DNA of 64,000 bases, from positions 1,364,001 through 1,428,000 of the forward strand of contig CP137868.1 of assembly GCA_034406715.1 (NCBI GenBank). The letters run 5' to 3'. The DNA comes from Rhodotorula mucilaginosa (Eukaryota > Basidiomycota > Microbotryomycetes > Sporidiobolales > Sporidiobolaceae). Shown here piece after piece: positions 30,181 to 40,419 of this stretch. The notes beneath the pieces were generated by a model. It was not told where the DNA came from. It saw nothing but the letters and a program-made list of their open reading frames with translations, and did not search any database. Numbering within the stretch: the stretch's first letter is position 1; each line of letters starts with the position of its first letter. Made by a program: the position numbers and the translations under genes.

Positions 30181-33109
30181 TCACCTCAGTTTGCGCGTCG
30201 AGCCGCCAGCCGCCTTGACGGCACTGCGACTCCCGCCGCCACCGCCACTCGCAGCGATCCGGTCCTTCCTCTCCTTGGCCACCGCGCGGCGGTTCTCGTC
30301 CTCCTCTCTCGCCTCTCGCTCCTCTCGCTCGCGCGCCTCTTCACACATCCCGCGCAACTTGATCCGGCCCGCCTCGACCCGCGCCTCGAACTGTCTCTGC
30401 ATCGCTTCCGACTCGGCCGTGAACCGGTCGGCGATCCGGCGGTGACAGAGCGAGTACCATTCGGCGACGGTCAGGGTGTCGAGTTCTTGTGGCGTCGGAG
30501 GAGGGACGAGCGAGAGCAGGGTCGAGCCGCCGGCAAAGGGGTTGGTCGGCGCCGTGAAGGGCGCGTTCGGGTCCAGAAGGGTTGCGGACGATAATCGTTC
30601 ACTGGCCGTCTCGAACGCCGAAGTCGGCAGCGACGACTGTGAGCTGCTCTGAGAGGGTAGCACAGCCGGGGCGGGGGCGGGGGCAGTCACTGCAGGCGCC
30701 GCCGGCGGTACAGGCGGAACTGCCTCTCCTCCTCCAGGGGGCAGCGAGAGACCGTTCCCGAGCGAGCTCGACGAGGGCGATTTCGACGACTTGTTCGGCG
30801 GCAGAGCTCGAATCGGTCGGCTCGACGATGTCCCGGGAGAGGTCGGAGAGAGGGGAGAACGAACAGCGGTCGGGGGAAGTGGTGGAGCAGGAGGCAGGGT
30901 CGAGATTGGAGCGGGAACCGTAGCGGTCTGCGGGTGCGCGGTCGAGGTCGAGGTCGAGGTCGCGGGTTGTGCAGCAGGTACGGCGGTGGCGGTCGCGGTC
31001 GCGGTCGCTTTCGCCTTGGCCGGTCTACTCTTTGCCGATTCGACATCTTCAACGACCATGGCGTCGGGTTCGTCATGACGGGCCGTCGCCGCCGCACCGG
31101 ACCGTCCTCCCGAACCCGACTCTTCTTCGCCAGCCGAAGTCGCCGCCGCTTTTTTGCCCTTCTTGGCCTTGCTGATACTGCCGGACGAGCTCGAGCTCGC
31201 ACTCGCACTCGGCGAGACTTTTTTGCTCTTCTTGCTGTTGTTGTTGTCTTTCGAAGGGACGGGAGGCGGGACCGGCTCGCCCACGGTCGCAGGCTCTTCC
31301 TCGAGACCTTGAGCCTCGAGCGCGGCGTCTGCGATCCGCGCGAGTTGAGCGATCGACTCGTCCCCGTCCACGTCCGCGTCCGCATCGGTCGTCTCTTCTT
31401 CTTCTCCCGCCGCGCTCGTGCTCGTGCTCGATTCGATCACCGCCGCCGCTGCCTTGCGAGACGCGGACCGTTTCGGCGGCTTGACGGCCGGCTCAAGGTC
31501 GGAGGACTCGACGCCAGTCGATCGCTTCGGCGCGACGGTATCGACTTCAGCGGAAGATTCGGCGGCTGGAGGAGGCGGCGCGGCTTGCGCGGCGGTGTTC
31601 CGACTTCGCGTCGACTTGTTGAGCGCGGCGGCGGCGGCTGTTCGGAGAATAGGGACCGCCGTCGAGGTGGTCGAGGCGTTCGAGGCTGCGCGGACGCGAG
31701 TAGATCTACCAGGTGAAGAGGATCTAGAGTCAGCACGATTGATCACAGTGAAAGGGGGATTCAATAAGGAAGCAACACACTTGCGGAGGACTGACACATC
31801 GGCTTGTTGGTCCGGTGCTGCGTCTTCTGCCTCCGAGACGGCCGGCGTCGTCTTTGCCCTCGTACTCCGAGTCGTGGTCTGCCGCGCCGTCTTCTTCTTG
31901 GCGGCGGACGATGCGCTTGCCTTGCCCTTCTTGGCCGCTTTCATTGTCGTGGCAGGCTTGAGCGACTCTGCCTCGGACGCGTCGTCCTCCGCTACGGACG
32001 GCCCGTCCTGCTCTTCGACGTCGGCTTCTTCCTCCGCGGGATCGACCTCTTCCTGATCCGCCTCGGCCTTCTTCTTCTGAGCTGCTGCCGTTCCACGCGT
32101 GCTCTTCTTCTTCCTCGGTGCATCTTCGTCAGCTGCGGCCACGACCGTCTTCCTGCTGCCGCGTTTCGGTTTGACGACTTCTGGCTCGGGTTCGGGCTCG
32201 TCCGCCTCCGTCGCGTCCTCGATGGCTTCGTTGGGGTTGACGACTGCTTTGGCGGGTGCGGAAGTCGAGCTGGCAGGAGCCGAGTCGTCCGCTAGGAAGA
32301 ACGGGCACTTGAGTCCAATCTTGCGCTTGTGAAGCGCGCTGTCCAGCCCCAGAGAAGCGCGTCAGCGTCAAGAACACTTGAAGAAGCATCAAACGGAGTC
32401 AACTAACACGGGATCGTCGCCCTCTTCCCATCCTTCGACCGTTCGGCCGCAGTAGATGCACGCGCACTGGTCCTGCGATTCTTCCTCTGCGCCTGGCCGA
32501 AACACCCACCCGGCGGCAGCAATCTGTGGATGTATCCAAGAGTCAGCCGTGAGCGATGGAAGTACGACACAGGGCCGGGAACGGTCGACGCACCTCTTCC
32601 TTGGTCGGGACGCCGTCTTGGCCCTCGTGCGGCCACCCGAGGCGGAACGTGGCGAGCCTCGCCCAGGTCATGCGTTCCCCTCGCGGGTGCATCTCGTCGC
32701 CCCAGATCTCGGGCCACGTCTCCTGGGGCGTGAGCGCGAGCCCGTCGGCGCCTTCCTTTGTCCAACTCTGGTTCAGGACGTCGAGCCACCCGCACCGAAT
32801 CTCGGCCTCGTCGATGGCAGCCTCGTGCCGGTACAGCGGGTCTTCGCCCTCTTCCCATTGACCGATGACAATCTCGCACAGGAAGCAGGTCGTGACGGTC
32901 GGGTCGTCGTGGGTCGGCGTGCAGTAGAACCCGGCTTCGACGAGTCGATCCGGGTGGATGGTCGACGTGCGCGCTGCGGCGGCGGTCAAGGGGTAGGGCC
33001 AGTTGAGAGCTTTGTTGGCGCCCTTGCGGGTCTTGTTGAATGTGGCGCGGCGTGCGCTCGCGAGGTGGAGCTGCTGCTGCAGAGCCGAAGTCGACGCGGT
33101 CGGCGCCAT
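30181..33109 (-). CDS. BIR1: Bir1/survivin-type chromosomal passenger protein with two BIR domains
   Basis: Bir1 anchors the Aurora B-INCENP-borealin complex at centromeres. Four exons (33109-32594, 32523-32408, 32338-31796, 31723-30181) join in phase to 905 residues. BIR 1 (about residues 20-130) has RRATFNKTRK, NWPYPLTA, LVEAGFYCTPTHDDPTVTTC and the zinc pattern CFLC, then H in DPLYRH and C in IRCGW. BIR 2 (about 145-230) has ARLATFRLGWPHEG, IAAAGWVFRPG, CIYC, GWEEGDDPVALHKRK and the last Cys in GLKCPFF. The middle is a basic, Ala/Ser/Thr-rich linker. The C-terminus has LTVAEWYSLCHRRIADRF and a basic coiled coil, as in fungal Bir1 proteins that bind partners there. The exon 3/4 acceptor could be 18 nt further along. 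Two BIRs plus a long tail is the fungal rather than the animal survivin layout. Confidence 0.9.
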
Positions 33110-33692
33110 GTTTGAGGTCCGCAGAGGGCGAGGGCAGGTCCTCCTTGGGCAGAGGGGGCGCTTTTCAAGGCAGCAGCAGGTGCTAGTATGCAGGGCCTCT
33201 CGCCGTGCTCTATGCCCCCGTCGAGCTGCTGTCGAGTCGAGCGAGTTGTCGAGGTTGAACGATCGCGGCAGGCGAGGTCGACGAGACCAGGACCAGGCGG
33301 CGCTGCGCGTAGGCGGGTGGCGCCGTATGTGGTCGTCAACGGAAAGATTACGCGTCCCTGTGTACGCAGATCAGCGCTCTGGCTTGTGTGTGTAGAGCTG
33401 AGCGTCGCTTGGCAACAACACAGCCTCTCTCCTTCCCTCGCGTCCCCCTGTCTTTCTCCGACAGAGGAAAACTCGACGGTCGTTCACACATACAGGCTGC
33501 GGACGATGCTATTCGCTTCGGAAGTAAGTTCAACTCAGCAATAGCGGGAACAAGCGTAACTCCGTCAAGTGGGAAACTTCCTCCGGTGCAGTCGCAAAAG
33601 CGTCGTCAAAGAAACAGCGCAAAAAGTCCAGCTTCATTGCTGCATAAGGAGTCTATGATATAGTGGCTACAGTAACAAACACATAATCGGAC
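33110..33692. other. Intergenic region upstream of BIR1
   Basis: Contains the BIR1 promoter and the 3' end of the DPBB gene, all on the minus strand. No gene or RNA is recognised. Confidence 0.4.
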
Positions 33693-35050
33693 TCACAGAC
33701 CGACCGCTCCGAGGCCCTTGAACTTGTACCGCTCGTTCCGGTTCCCGGTAAAGTACCAGCTCCCGTCCTTGACGACGTCGTTCTTGTTGGTCGTCTCGCG
33801 CCCAAACAGTTGCGCGAACGACCCGATCACGACGTCGATGCTCGAAGGCGTCCGGACCCACGTGTCGTCGAACGCGTCGGCGAGGTAGAGCGTCGCGGTG
33901 CGGCCGTCCGGAGTGGTCACGATCGCTCCGAGGCCGCAGTAGGCCTTGGCGGCCGCTTCGTAGTCCCAGTTGAAGTTGCTCAACATCGTCTTGAGCGAAG
34001 GGGCAAAGCCCGGCACGGCGTCCTGCAGGGGGGAGAATCGAAATCTCGTCAGGGAACCGACTGATCTCCGAGAGGGACATTCGAGGGAGTGAACGAAGCC
34101 TACCGTGTACGGCGAGCCACACCAGCTATGCCCGTTCGTCGAATCCTGACTCGCATCAGTACGGAACCAGCTGATGATGGCGTCTGGACGTGAGGAAAGG
34201 AGCGTGCGAGAAGTACCCGAGTTAGCCACGCTGCGAAAGTCCTCGCATCCGAACCCGGATCACGCACTCTTGTTCACGCCCAAGAAGCCGGTCACGCCTG
34301 CCGCGGCTACCGCGTTCGGAATCAAGGTGACTGTCGGTGCCGGAGCCTCGGTGGTAGTGGTTGTTGTTGTGGTTGTGGTGGTGGTGGCCGTCGGCGGTGG
34401 CGGCGAAGTGGTGGTTGTGGTCGGAGGAGGCGCGGTCGAGCTCGGCGGCCGAGTCGTAGTAGTGGTAGTGGTCTTGGTGGTAGTAGTCTTCTTGGTAGTC
34501 GTCGTGGTTTTCTTGGTAGTAGTTGACTTGGAGGTGGTGGTCGTGGTCGTGGTGGTGGTGGTCCGACTCGAACTGGGCGGCTTGGTCGTCTGCGGCGGAC
34601 CGACCACTCCGGACGGTTTAGGGGACGTTGTGCTCGGCTTACGGGTACTCGTAGTGGACGAGACGGGAGCACGCGAGGTGGTGATCAGGGTGCAAGTCCG
34701 GCCGACTTGAGTGAAACCGTCGTCGCAGCCTGTTTGCGGGTCGCGGCACCGTCTCGTCAGCGTGATTTTTTGAGAGAAGGCGACGGGAGCAGACTCACGC
34801 CATCCGCATTCGTTGTCGACGCAGGTGGCGAAACTGTTCTCGGGGCGAGGGTAGAAGCGGCACTGGAACGGTCCTTTGCAGTTGGCGATGCCGCGGACGT
34901 CGAGCACTGTTTTTTTCGGAGAGAGCGTCAGCACGACCTCGAGAGTCAAGAGCTGTTGAGGCGAGGGAGTGACGTACATGCGGGCGCTGCTTGGACCAAG
35001 ACGGCGCAATGAGCGGCGAAGAGAAGGACGAGGCTGGCGGAAAGTTGCAT
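33693..35050 (-). CDS. Secreted mucin-like double-psi beta-barrel protein, paralogue 2
   Basis: Start at 35050 with signal peptide MQLSASLVLLFAAHCAVLVQ. Exon 2 encodes a small Cys-rich module (ANCKGPFQCRFYPRPENSF, then ATCVDNECGW), and exon 3 adds GCDDGFTQVGRTCTL. A Thr-rich tract of about 100 residues follows, broken by Lys, Ser and Pro, as in O-glycosylated wall stalks. The C-terminal DPBB domain has GVTGFLGVNK, AIISWFRTDASQDSTNGHSW, DAVPGFAPSLKTM, AAAKAYCGLGAIV, TATLYLADAFDDTWVRTP, SSIDVVIGSFAQLFG and NKNDVVKDGSWYFTGN. About 355 residues. The extra Cys module sets it apart from its two paralogues. Likely cell-wall attached or secreted; carbohydrate binding is inferred from the fold. Same strand as BIR1. 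Confidence 0.75.
34380..34690 (-). repeat. Coding Thr-codon repeat tract (mucin stalk)
   Basis: Dense runs of ACC/ACT/ACG codons on the minus strand (complement GGT/AGT/CGT on the plus strand) interrupted by AAG, TCC and CCG. It also leaves a long antisense frame rich in Val, which is a shadow. Confidence 0.85.
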
Positions 35051-36047
35051 GATGAAGACTTGAAATGGCGAGGCGAGTAGGTGACAACAACAACAAGGTA
35101 GGCGAGCTTTCGACGCAATGACCAGCTAGGCGACGAGTGGGCGACCAGCGCTTTGACGGACGGATGAAGGGCACAGCGACGGAGGAGGAGAAGAGGAGCG
35201 TGACAAGAGGTGGTGAGGAGGGGCCGGGGCGATCGCATATCATTCCGACTGTCGGACTTCCAAGCACTTTGCGAAAACTTTCGGTCATGGGCGCGGTTTG
35301 ATGTACCCTCGCGTGTGCGCGTGCGCATGTCCGCGGTGGGGAGGAGTGTGGTCCCAACCAGGCAAGCGATGAGGTCGGGCGTGACCTTCCCAAACTGGCC
35401 GCGAGCTGCGTTTTCACGTGCCACTCGCTTCGCATGTTCGATGCCTTGCTCCTCATCTCGTCACGGTCTCTCGGGGCGTATATCCTTGCAGTTCCAGCTC
35501 GTTAGCAATCACACGGGTCTGCAGGTCAACAGGCGTGTCAGGAGTTTTTTTCGCGAGCACGCCAACCGCAAAAGTCACCGTTCGGCTCGAGCTCGACTTT
35601 TCTTGTCCCGCCATCTTCCCAACTGGGCTGAACGCAATTCCGCATGCAAGGTCTCTCTATTAGGCAGGCCGCATTGGTCTCAGCTCGGCAAGATGCCATC
35701 ACTCTGGTCGAGACAGGTGTGTAATGCTGAGCGAGGAGGGCTCGACAAGGAAATCGCGCGCAAACGGAATCGAGACGAGTCTTCTGGAGTTACAGGACGG
35801 GTGAAGGGCTACAGGAGGATGGGATGAAGTTTAAATAGAGGCTACAGTACTCAGTAGCCAAAGACCGAAACAAGATCAAGTACAGACGCGAGGGAACAGA
35901 CAACAGATTTATATTAGCGGGGGCGGAATGTATGTCAAATCTGGAGCGCGGCGGAACCGTCGTCAGCAGCTGAGAGTCCCTAGCGCTCATTGTCCCAGCC
36001 GTGGGGAGACCTCACCATGTAAGAAGGTGTATCGAATGATTAGGGGT
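35051..36047. other. Intergenic region, about 1 kb
   Basis: Holds the promoter of the mucin-like DPBB gene and the 3' flank of the small membrane protein gene. The part at 35500-35960 is AT-richer. Open frames on the plus strand show no gene-like composition. No RNA gene or repeat is recognised. Confidence 0.4.
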
Positions 36048-36607
36048 CTAGGCGTAGAGAGGCGATTCAGTCGTGTCGACATTGGGACTTTGCTGCTGCC
36101 GCTCATTGACGGTCCGCATCGTCTGCTGGATGCGGCTCGCGCGTCCCGCGAAAGCGAGGCGTTGGATACGCCGTTGCCGGATGATGTACATCGTGCCCTG
36201 GTCGTGGGGCAGAGTGACGAGCCGGGGGAGGGTTGAAATCAGCTTGGCGTCAAGGGGCTTTTGGACACTTGGCGCCCACTCACGAGCAAGCCCAGTAGCA
36301 GCAAGATTCCCAAGCCGAGGCCGAGACCGAGTGCGAGTCCCAAGGAACTGCCGCCGCCCGACGAGGATTTGGCCGACCCCGCTGCTGCTGCTGCTGATGA
36401 CGCCGAGGCCGCCGCACGACTCGCGGCGATAGAGTTGCCGGGGACGTTGCTCGGTCCTTCACTCGCGGTGGTTGAGACCGAGATGGAAGTGTAACTGTAC
36501 CCGGAAGCGGGGGTGTAGTAGATCGAGAGGGGGGCCATCGTCCTCGTCGTCGCTGCGGTCGGCGATGACGCAGGAGGGGTGGTCGGGATGGTCGTGAGCG
36601 AACTCAT
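36048..36607 (-). CDS. Small single-pass membrane protein, unknown function
   Basis: Two exons (36607-36284 and 36197-36048, phase 0) give 157 residues. The N-terminal 85 residues are Ser/Thr/Ala-rich with a short Tyr cluster (LSIYYTPASGYSYTSISVST), suited to O-glycosylation. A glycine-patterned membrane helix follows (LGLALGLGLGLGILLLLGLL) and continues into TMYIIRQRRIQRLAFAGR, a basic juxtamembrane segment. The tail ends in SPNVDTTESPLYA. No cleavable signal peptide precedes it, so a type III (signal-anchor) topology is likely. I do not recognise a family. The architecture (Ser/Thr ectodomain, one helix, basic cytoplasmic start) resembles small fungal surface sensors. Unspliced reading would replace the tail with GRQVSKSPLTPS. 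Confidence 0.6.
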
Positions 36608-37817
36608 CGCTCGGGGCGAGGGTAAGCGGGGGCGCAGTCACTGGTCGCTGTTGATCTCTGGGGAGTGTGTCGCAGTCAGAGGAGCGCTCGCAGCTGAGGG
36701 TGGAGGCGATAAGCGAGGTCTGCGGAGCGAAAAATGGCGGAGCCCGCGCCGTGTGCGGAGGGAAAGAGAAGGTCGAGTTGCCCCCTGTCCGTTGTCGAGG
36801 AGCTCGCGTCGATTTGCGTGCAGGAAAGCGGGCGGGACGCGGTGCTGGCTGGCTGATGAGCAGGAGTGAGAGCATAGAGGGACCAAAGAGCAAGTCTGAG
36901 GCCGGAGAAGAGACACGGAGATGCCGGGCAAGCTTTTCTCAGCAACAGCTGCAGCACGCCCAAGCCACGCGCGAGGCCACTCCGGAGGCGGTGCGTGCAC
37001 ACGAGGAGGCGTATCTACAGCAGCATAGTGTCTGCGAGCTCCTGCGGACAGTGCAGAGAGAGACGCACGGAGATCGCTCGAGCTGCAGATCGGCAAAGCC
37101 GGCCGGCCGCGGCGACACGCGCCTGGCCTCGAGGATCTTTGTTTGGCGACGCAACGCGTGTGCAGATCACGTCGAAATTTGCCTCAACCTTTCGGTTTTG
37201 AGCCACTGCAAGGGGTCTACAGAGCGGATAAAAACGGGGACCGAGCACTGATATTGTTTTGCCTAGGTTGACGCGCCCAGAGAACAATCAGAGAGAGTGC
37301 ACGGTTCGCTAGGCGCGGCTCGAGCTCTGAGTCGCCAAGCCGTTGGACGCGTCGACGGTTGGGCGCCGGTTCGTGTCCTCGGCGTTTGTCTCTCTCTCCT
37401 CTCCAGCTCCAGTCTCTCTCGTTCCCCTTTTCTCTCTCGTGCTTCGGTTGTGCGCCGCGTGCTCCGACCCCAAGTCAGCCGACTGTCCGCCCAACGAGCT
37501 CTCTCTCTCTCCCCGCGCCTCTCGCCGCCACCCGCTCGTCAGTCAACCCCCTTCCACTTCCCAAGCTTGTCTGCCGGTCAGACTCGTCCTTGTTGCTAGC
37601 CACACAAAGTCACTCGCTACACGCTATATACACCCACGCCCACACCGCACAGTGAGTCTCTCCTCTCTGCCCCCTTGTGTGCTCGAGCCGTTGGATTGGA
37701 CGCGCGGCGCGTGCACGCGGACAATGTGATATCGACACCACGGACACCACAGAGAGAGGGCACCGACGTGCGTAGCCACCGAGATGGTATCTTCAGGACT
37801 GACACGCGCCGCCGCCG
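36608..37817. promoter_or_regulatory. Long divergent promoter, pyrimidine-rich on the plus strand
   Basis: About 1.2 kb between two divergent surface-protein genes. The part 37370-37700 is strongly CT-rich (CTCTCTCTC runs), as in highly expressed fungal promoters and 5' UTRs. A possible 5' leader intron (donor GTGAGTCTC near 37651) is followed by acceptor-like TTGCAG just before 37824. Expression strength is inferred. Confidence 0.4.
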
Positions 37818-39757
37818 TTGCAGATGCTCTCGCAATCGATCGCCCTTCCCCTCGCCCTCGCGGCCTCGCTCGCGTCGTCCGCAGCAGCCTTCAAGGCACC
37901 GGTCCTGCACGACCACCACCTCTCGACCCGGCACACCAACAACCATCACGGCAAGGTCGCGCGCGGATGGGCCGCCGGCGCCGAACGGAGACAGCAGGGT
38001 CGCATGCAGCGCAAGGTCCGACGTGGAGAAGGTGAGTTCGGCCTCGGACTATGCCCTCCGAGCAGTCGCAGATGTGCAAGCGCGTAGCTGTGAATGCTGG
38101 GATTGCGATCGATCTCCGCCCAGGCTGACTCGGACGCCAATTTCCCCCGCAGGCGCCATGCTTCTCACCGTTGCCGACAACTCGACTGAAGCGTCCACGT
38201 CCAAGTCTTCAGGCGAGACCTACACGTCGACCGCCATCTGGTGGCTGCAAGACGGCTGGGCCGGCGCATGCGGCACCGACATCAGGTGCGTTGCCTTGAC
38301 AGATCCGTCGGCGGAGATACGCCCCCATCTCTGACCCGCTTTCGAACACAGTGCCGACGCCCTCCAGGTCGCGCTGCCACTGTCCCTCTACCCGGACGCG
38401 TCCGTCAAGTCGTCGCTGTGCGGTACCACCGTCAAGGTGACGGCCCCGTCGTCGGGCAAGTCGATCGATGCCGTCGTCGTCGGCGCTTCGGAGCGCAACG
38501 ACTACACCTCGTTCACCCAGGCGGCGTTCACCGCCCTCGAGGGTGACCTCGAAGCTGGCGAGTTGGCCATCTCGTTCACCCTGGCGGACGGTGCGTCGGC
38601 TCCGGCCTCGTCGTCCTCATCTTCGAAGGAGGCACCGGCTTCGACCTCGACCTCGACCTCGGCAACCAAGGAGAAGGCTGCCGCTGCCACCACCACCACC
38701 GTTGTCGAGGCTGCCAAGTCTCCGGCTGCGACTGCCAAGGAAGCCGCGCTCAACCTCGCTCAACAAAAAGCGAAGACCACTACCACCACTTGGTCCGCTC
38801 CGGCTGCGACGGCTTCTTCTTCTTCGAGTGCCGACGACGAGTCGGAGGACGACTGGGTCTGCGACGAGGAGGATGACTCGACGACGGCGACGACCTCTCA
38901 AGCGTCTTCGTACGTGGCGCCGACTGCGTGGGCCGAGCGGAAGTCGCAGCAGACTCAGCAGCTCGCAGCTGCTGCTGCCGCTCCCACCACCACCACCACC
39001 TCGGAATGGGTCGCACCCTCCTCGGAGTGGGTCGCTCCCTCCTCGTCTTCGTCGTCGTCTGCACCGGCGCAGACCTCGACCTCGTCGTCGTCGTCGGCTG
39101 CGGGCTCGGACGGCGTCGCCGACACGTCGGGATCGACGTCGCTCTTGTCCCAGGCGGGCATTCAGGGCTTCCTCGGCCTCAACAGCAACTCGATCGTTTC
39201 GTGGTACCACACCAACTCGGGTCAGGGTGAGTTTTCGCGCTTATCCGTTCATGGCTTTTTGGAGCCGATCGGTTTCCGGTCTTCGTCCTCAACCGCTTAC
39301 GAGTTCCCTTCCTGCGCTCATAGACTCGACGAACGGCAATTCATGGTGCGGCTTCAAGTGTAGGACTATATTTACTGCTTCTCCAGCACGATGTGGACGA
39401 TCCTGACCTTGGTTCAAACGTGCAGACAACGACGCTCTTCCGGGTTTCGCTCCCTCGCTCAAGACGATGCTCAACAACTTTGGCGGTGACTACGAGACTG
39501 CTGCCAAGGCCTACTGCGGTCTCGAGGCCATCGTGACCCTCCCGAACGGCAAGTCGGCCACCCTGTACATCGCCGACGCGTTCGACGACACGTGGGTCCG
39601 GACCCCGGCCAGCATCGACGTGATCTACGACGCGTTCTCGAACCTGTTTGGATCGCAAACAAACAACAAGAACGATGTCATCCAGGGTGCGACGTGGAAG
39701 TTTACCGGGAACCGGAACGACAAGTACAAGTTCAAGTCGACCACGTCGCTCTCGTAA
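37818..39757 (+). CDS. Secreted protein with two double-psi beta-barrel domains, paralogue 3
   Basis: Five exons (37818-38031, 38153-38285, 38352-39226, 39324-39359, 39426-39757) join in phase to 529 residues. MLSQSIALPLALAASLASSA is the signal peptide; the Met two codons upstream is an alternative start. A basic propeptide-like stretch (RQQGRMQRKVRRGE) may be Kex2-processed. Domain 1 (about residues 95-190) has AIWWLQDGWAGACGTDISAD, SSLCGTTVKV, GKSIDAVVVGASE and FTQAAFTALEGDL: the expansin/RlpA order, but without the usual DxC catalytic motif. A Ser/Thr linker contains two EWVAPSS repeats and an acidic WVCDEEDD. Domain 2 has GIQGFLGLNSNSIVSWYHT, SWCGFKYNDALPGFAPSLK, AKAYCGLEAIV, ATLYIADAFDDTWVRTP and IDVIYDAFSNLFG. 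Two DPBB modules in one chain is unusual. A wall-remodelling or wall-binding role is inferred. Confidence 0.75.
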
Positions 39758-40419
39758 AGAGGGATACTCGCCTCACTCTCCCGCTTCCGTTTTGCCTTTC
39801 TGGCTCGGTGAACTCTGCAGCGCCGCCTCTTCACGGAGCCGGCTTGCGCAAGTCCTCAAGCCCGGCGGGGATTCACTCCCGCCGACCCGTTTTTCCTTCC
39901 CATGTTTCTTGCATCCCGCACCTTCTTTCCTCCTCGCACCCAGATCGTCAGTCAGGTCGACCGTGCGCGCGCGCGACCGATCGGACGAACGGACCCCCCT
40001 TCTTGTAGCTCTTCTTCTCCTCGCTCCGCTTCCTCAGAAACGCTGGTCGTTTCTAGGAACCACCTCCTCCCCCTCTCTTGCTTTTCCTTGCCTCCCTCCG
40101 AGCTCATCGCGACGTCCCTAACACTCTTTCACGATATGCAATGCCTCTCGAGTCGCAAACCAATGTCGTCATCGCGTCGATCCCGAATAACCCAGAGTCT
40201 GTGGCGCACTTTGACCAACCTGGCACAGCCACCGCTTGCTTTGATTGATTGCGAATTGGTATTTCGAAAACATGGGTATGCACATGCAAAGCTGAGGTAG
40301 AAGAATCGAATCAGGATGCGTCTTGGAAAGCTCAAAGGGGCGGCGGGACTGGGGACGGTCCGAACAACGAGTGTTCCACCTTCAGCTCGGTTTTCGACCA
40401 CAAGCTAGGAAGGGAGTTT
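39758..40419. other. Convergent 3' intergenic region
   Basis: Pyrimidine-rich after the DPBB stop (39760-40110), then more mixed. It holds two 3' UTRs. No gene is supported. Confidence 0.4.

Noticed and set aside
34174-34710. Val-rich plus-strand frame with apparent hydrophobic helices
   Set aside because: It is the antisense reading of the Thr-codon mucin tract and therefore artificial.
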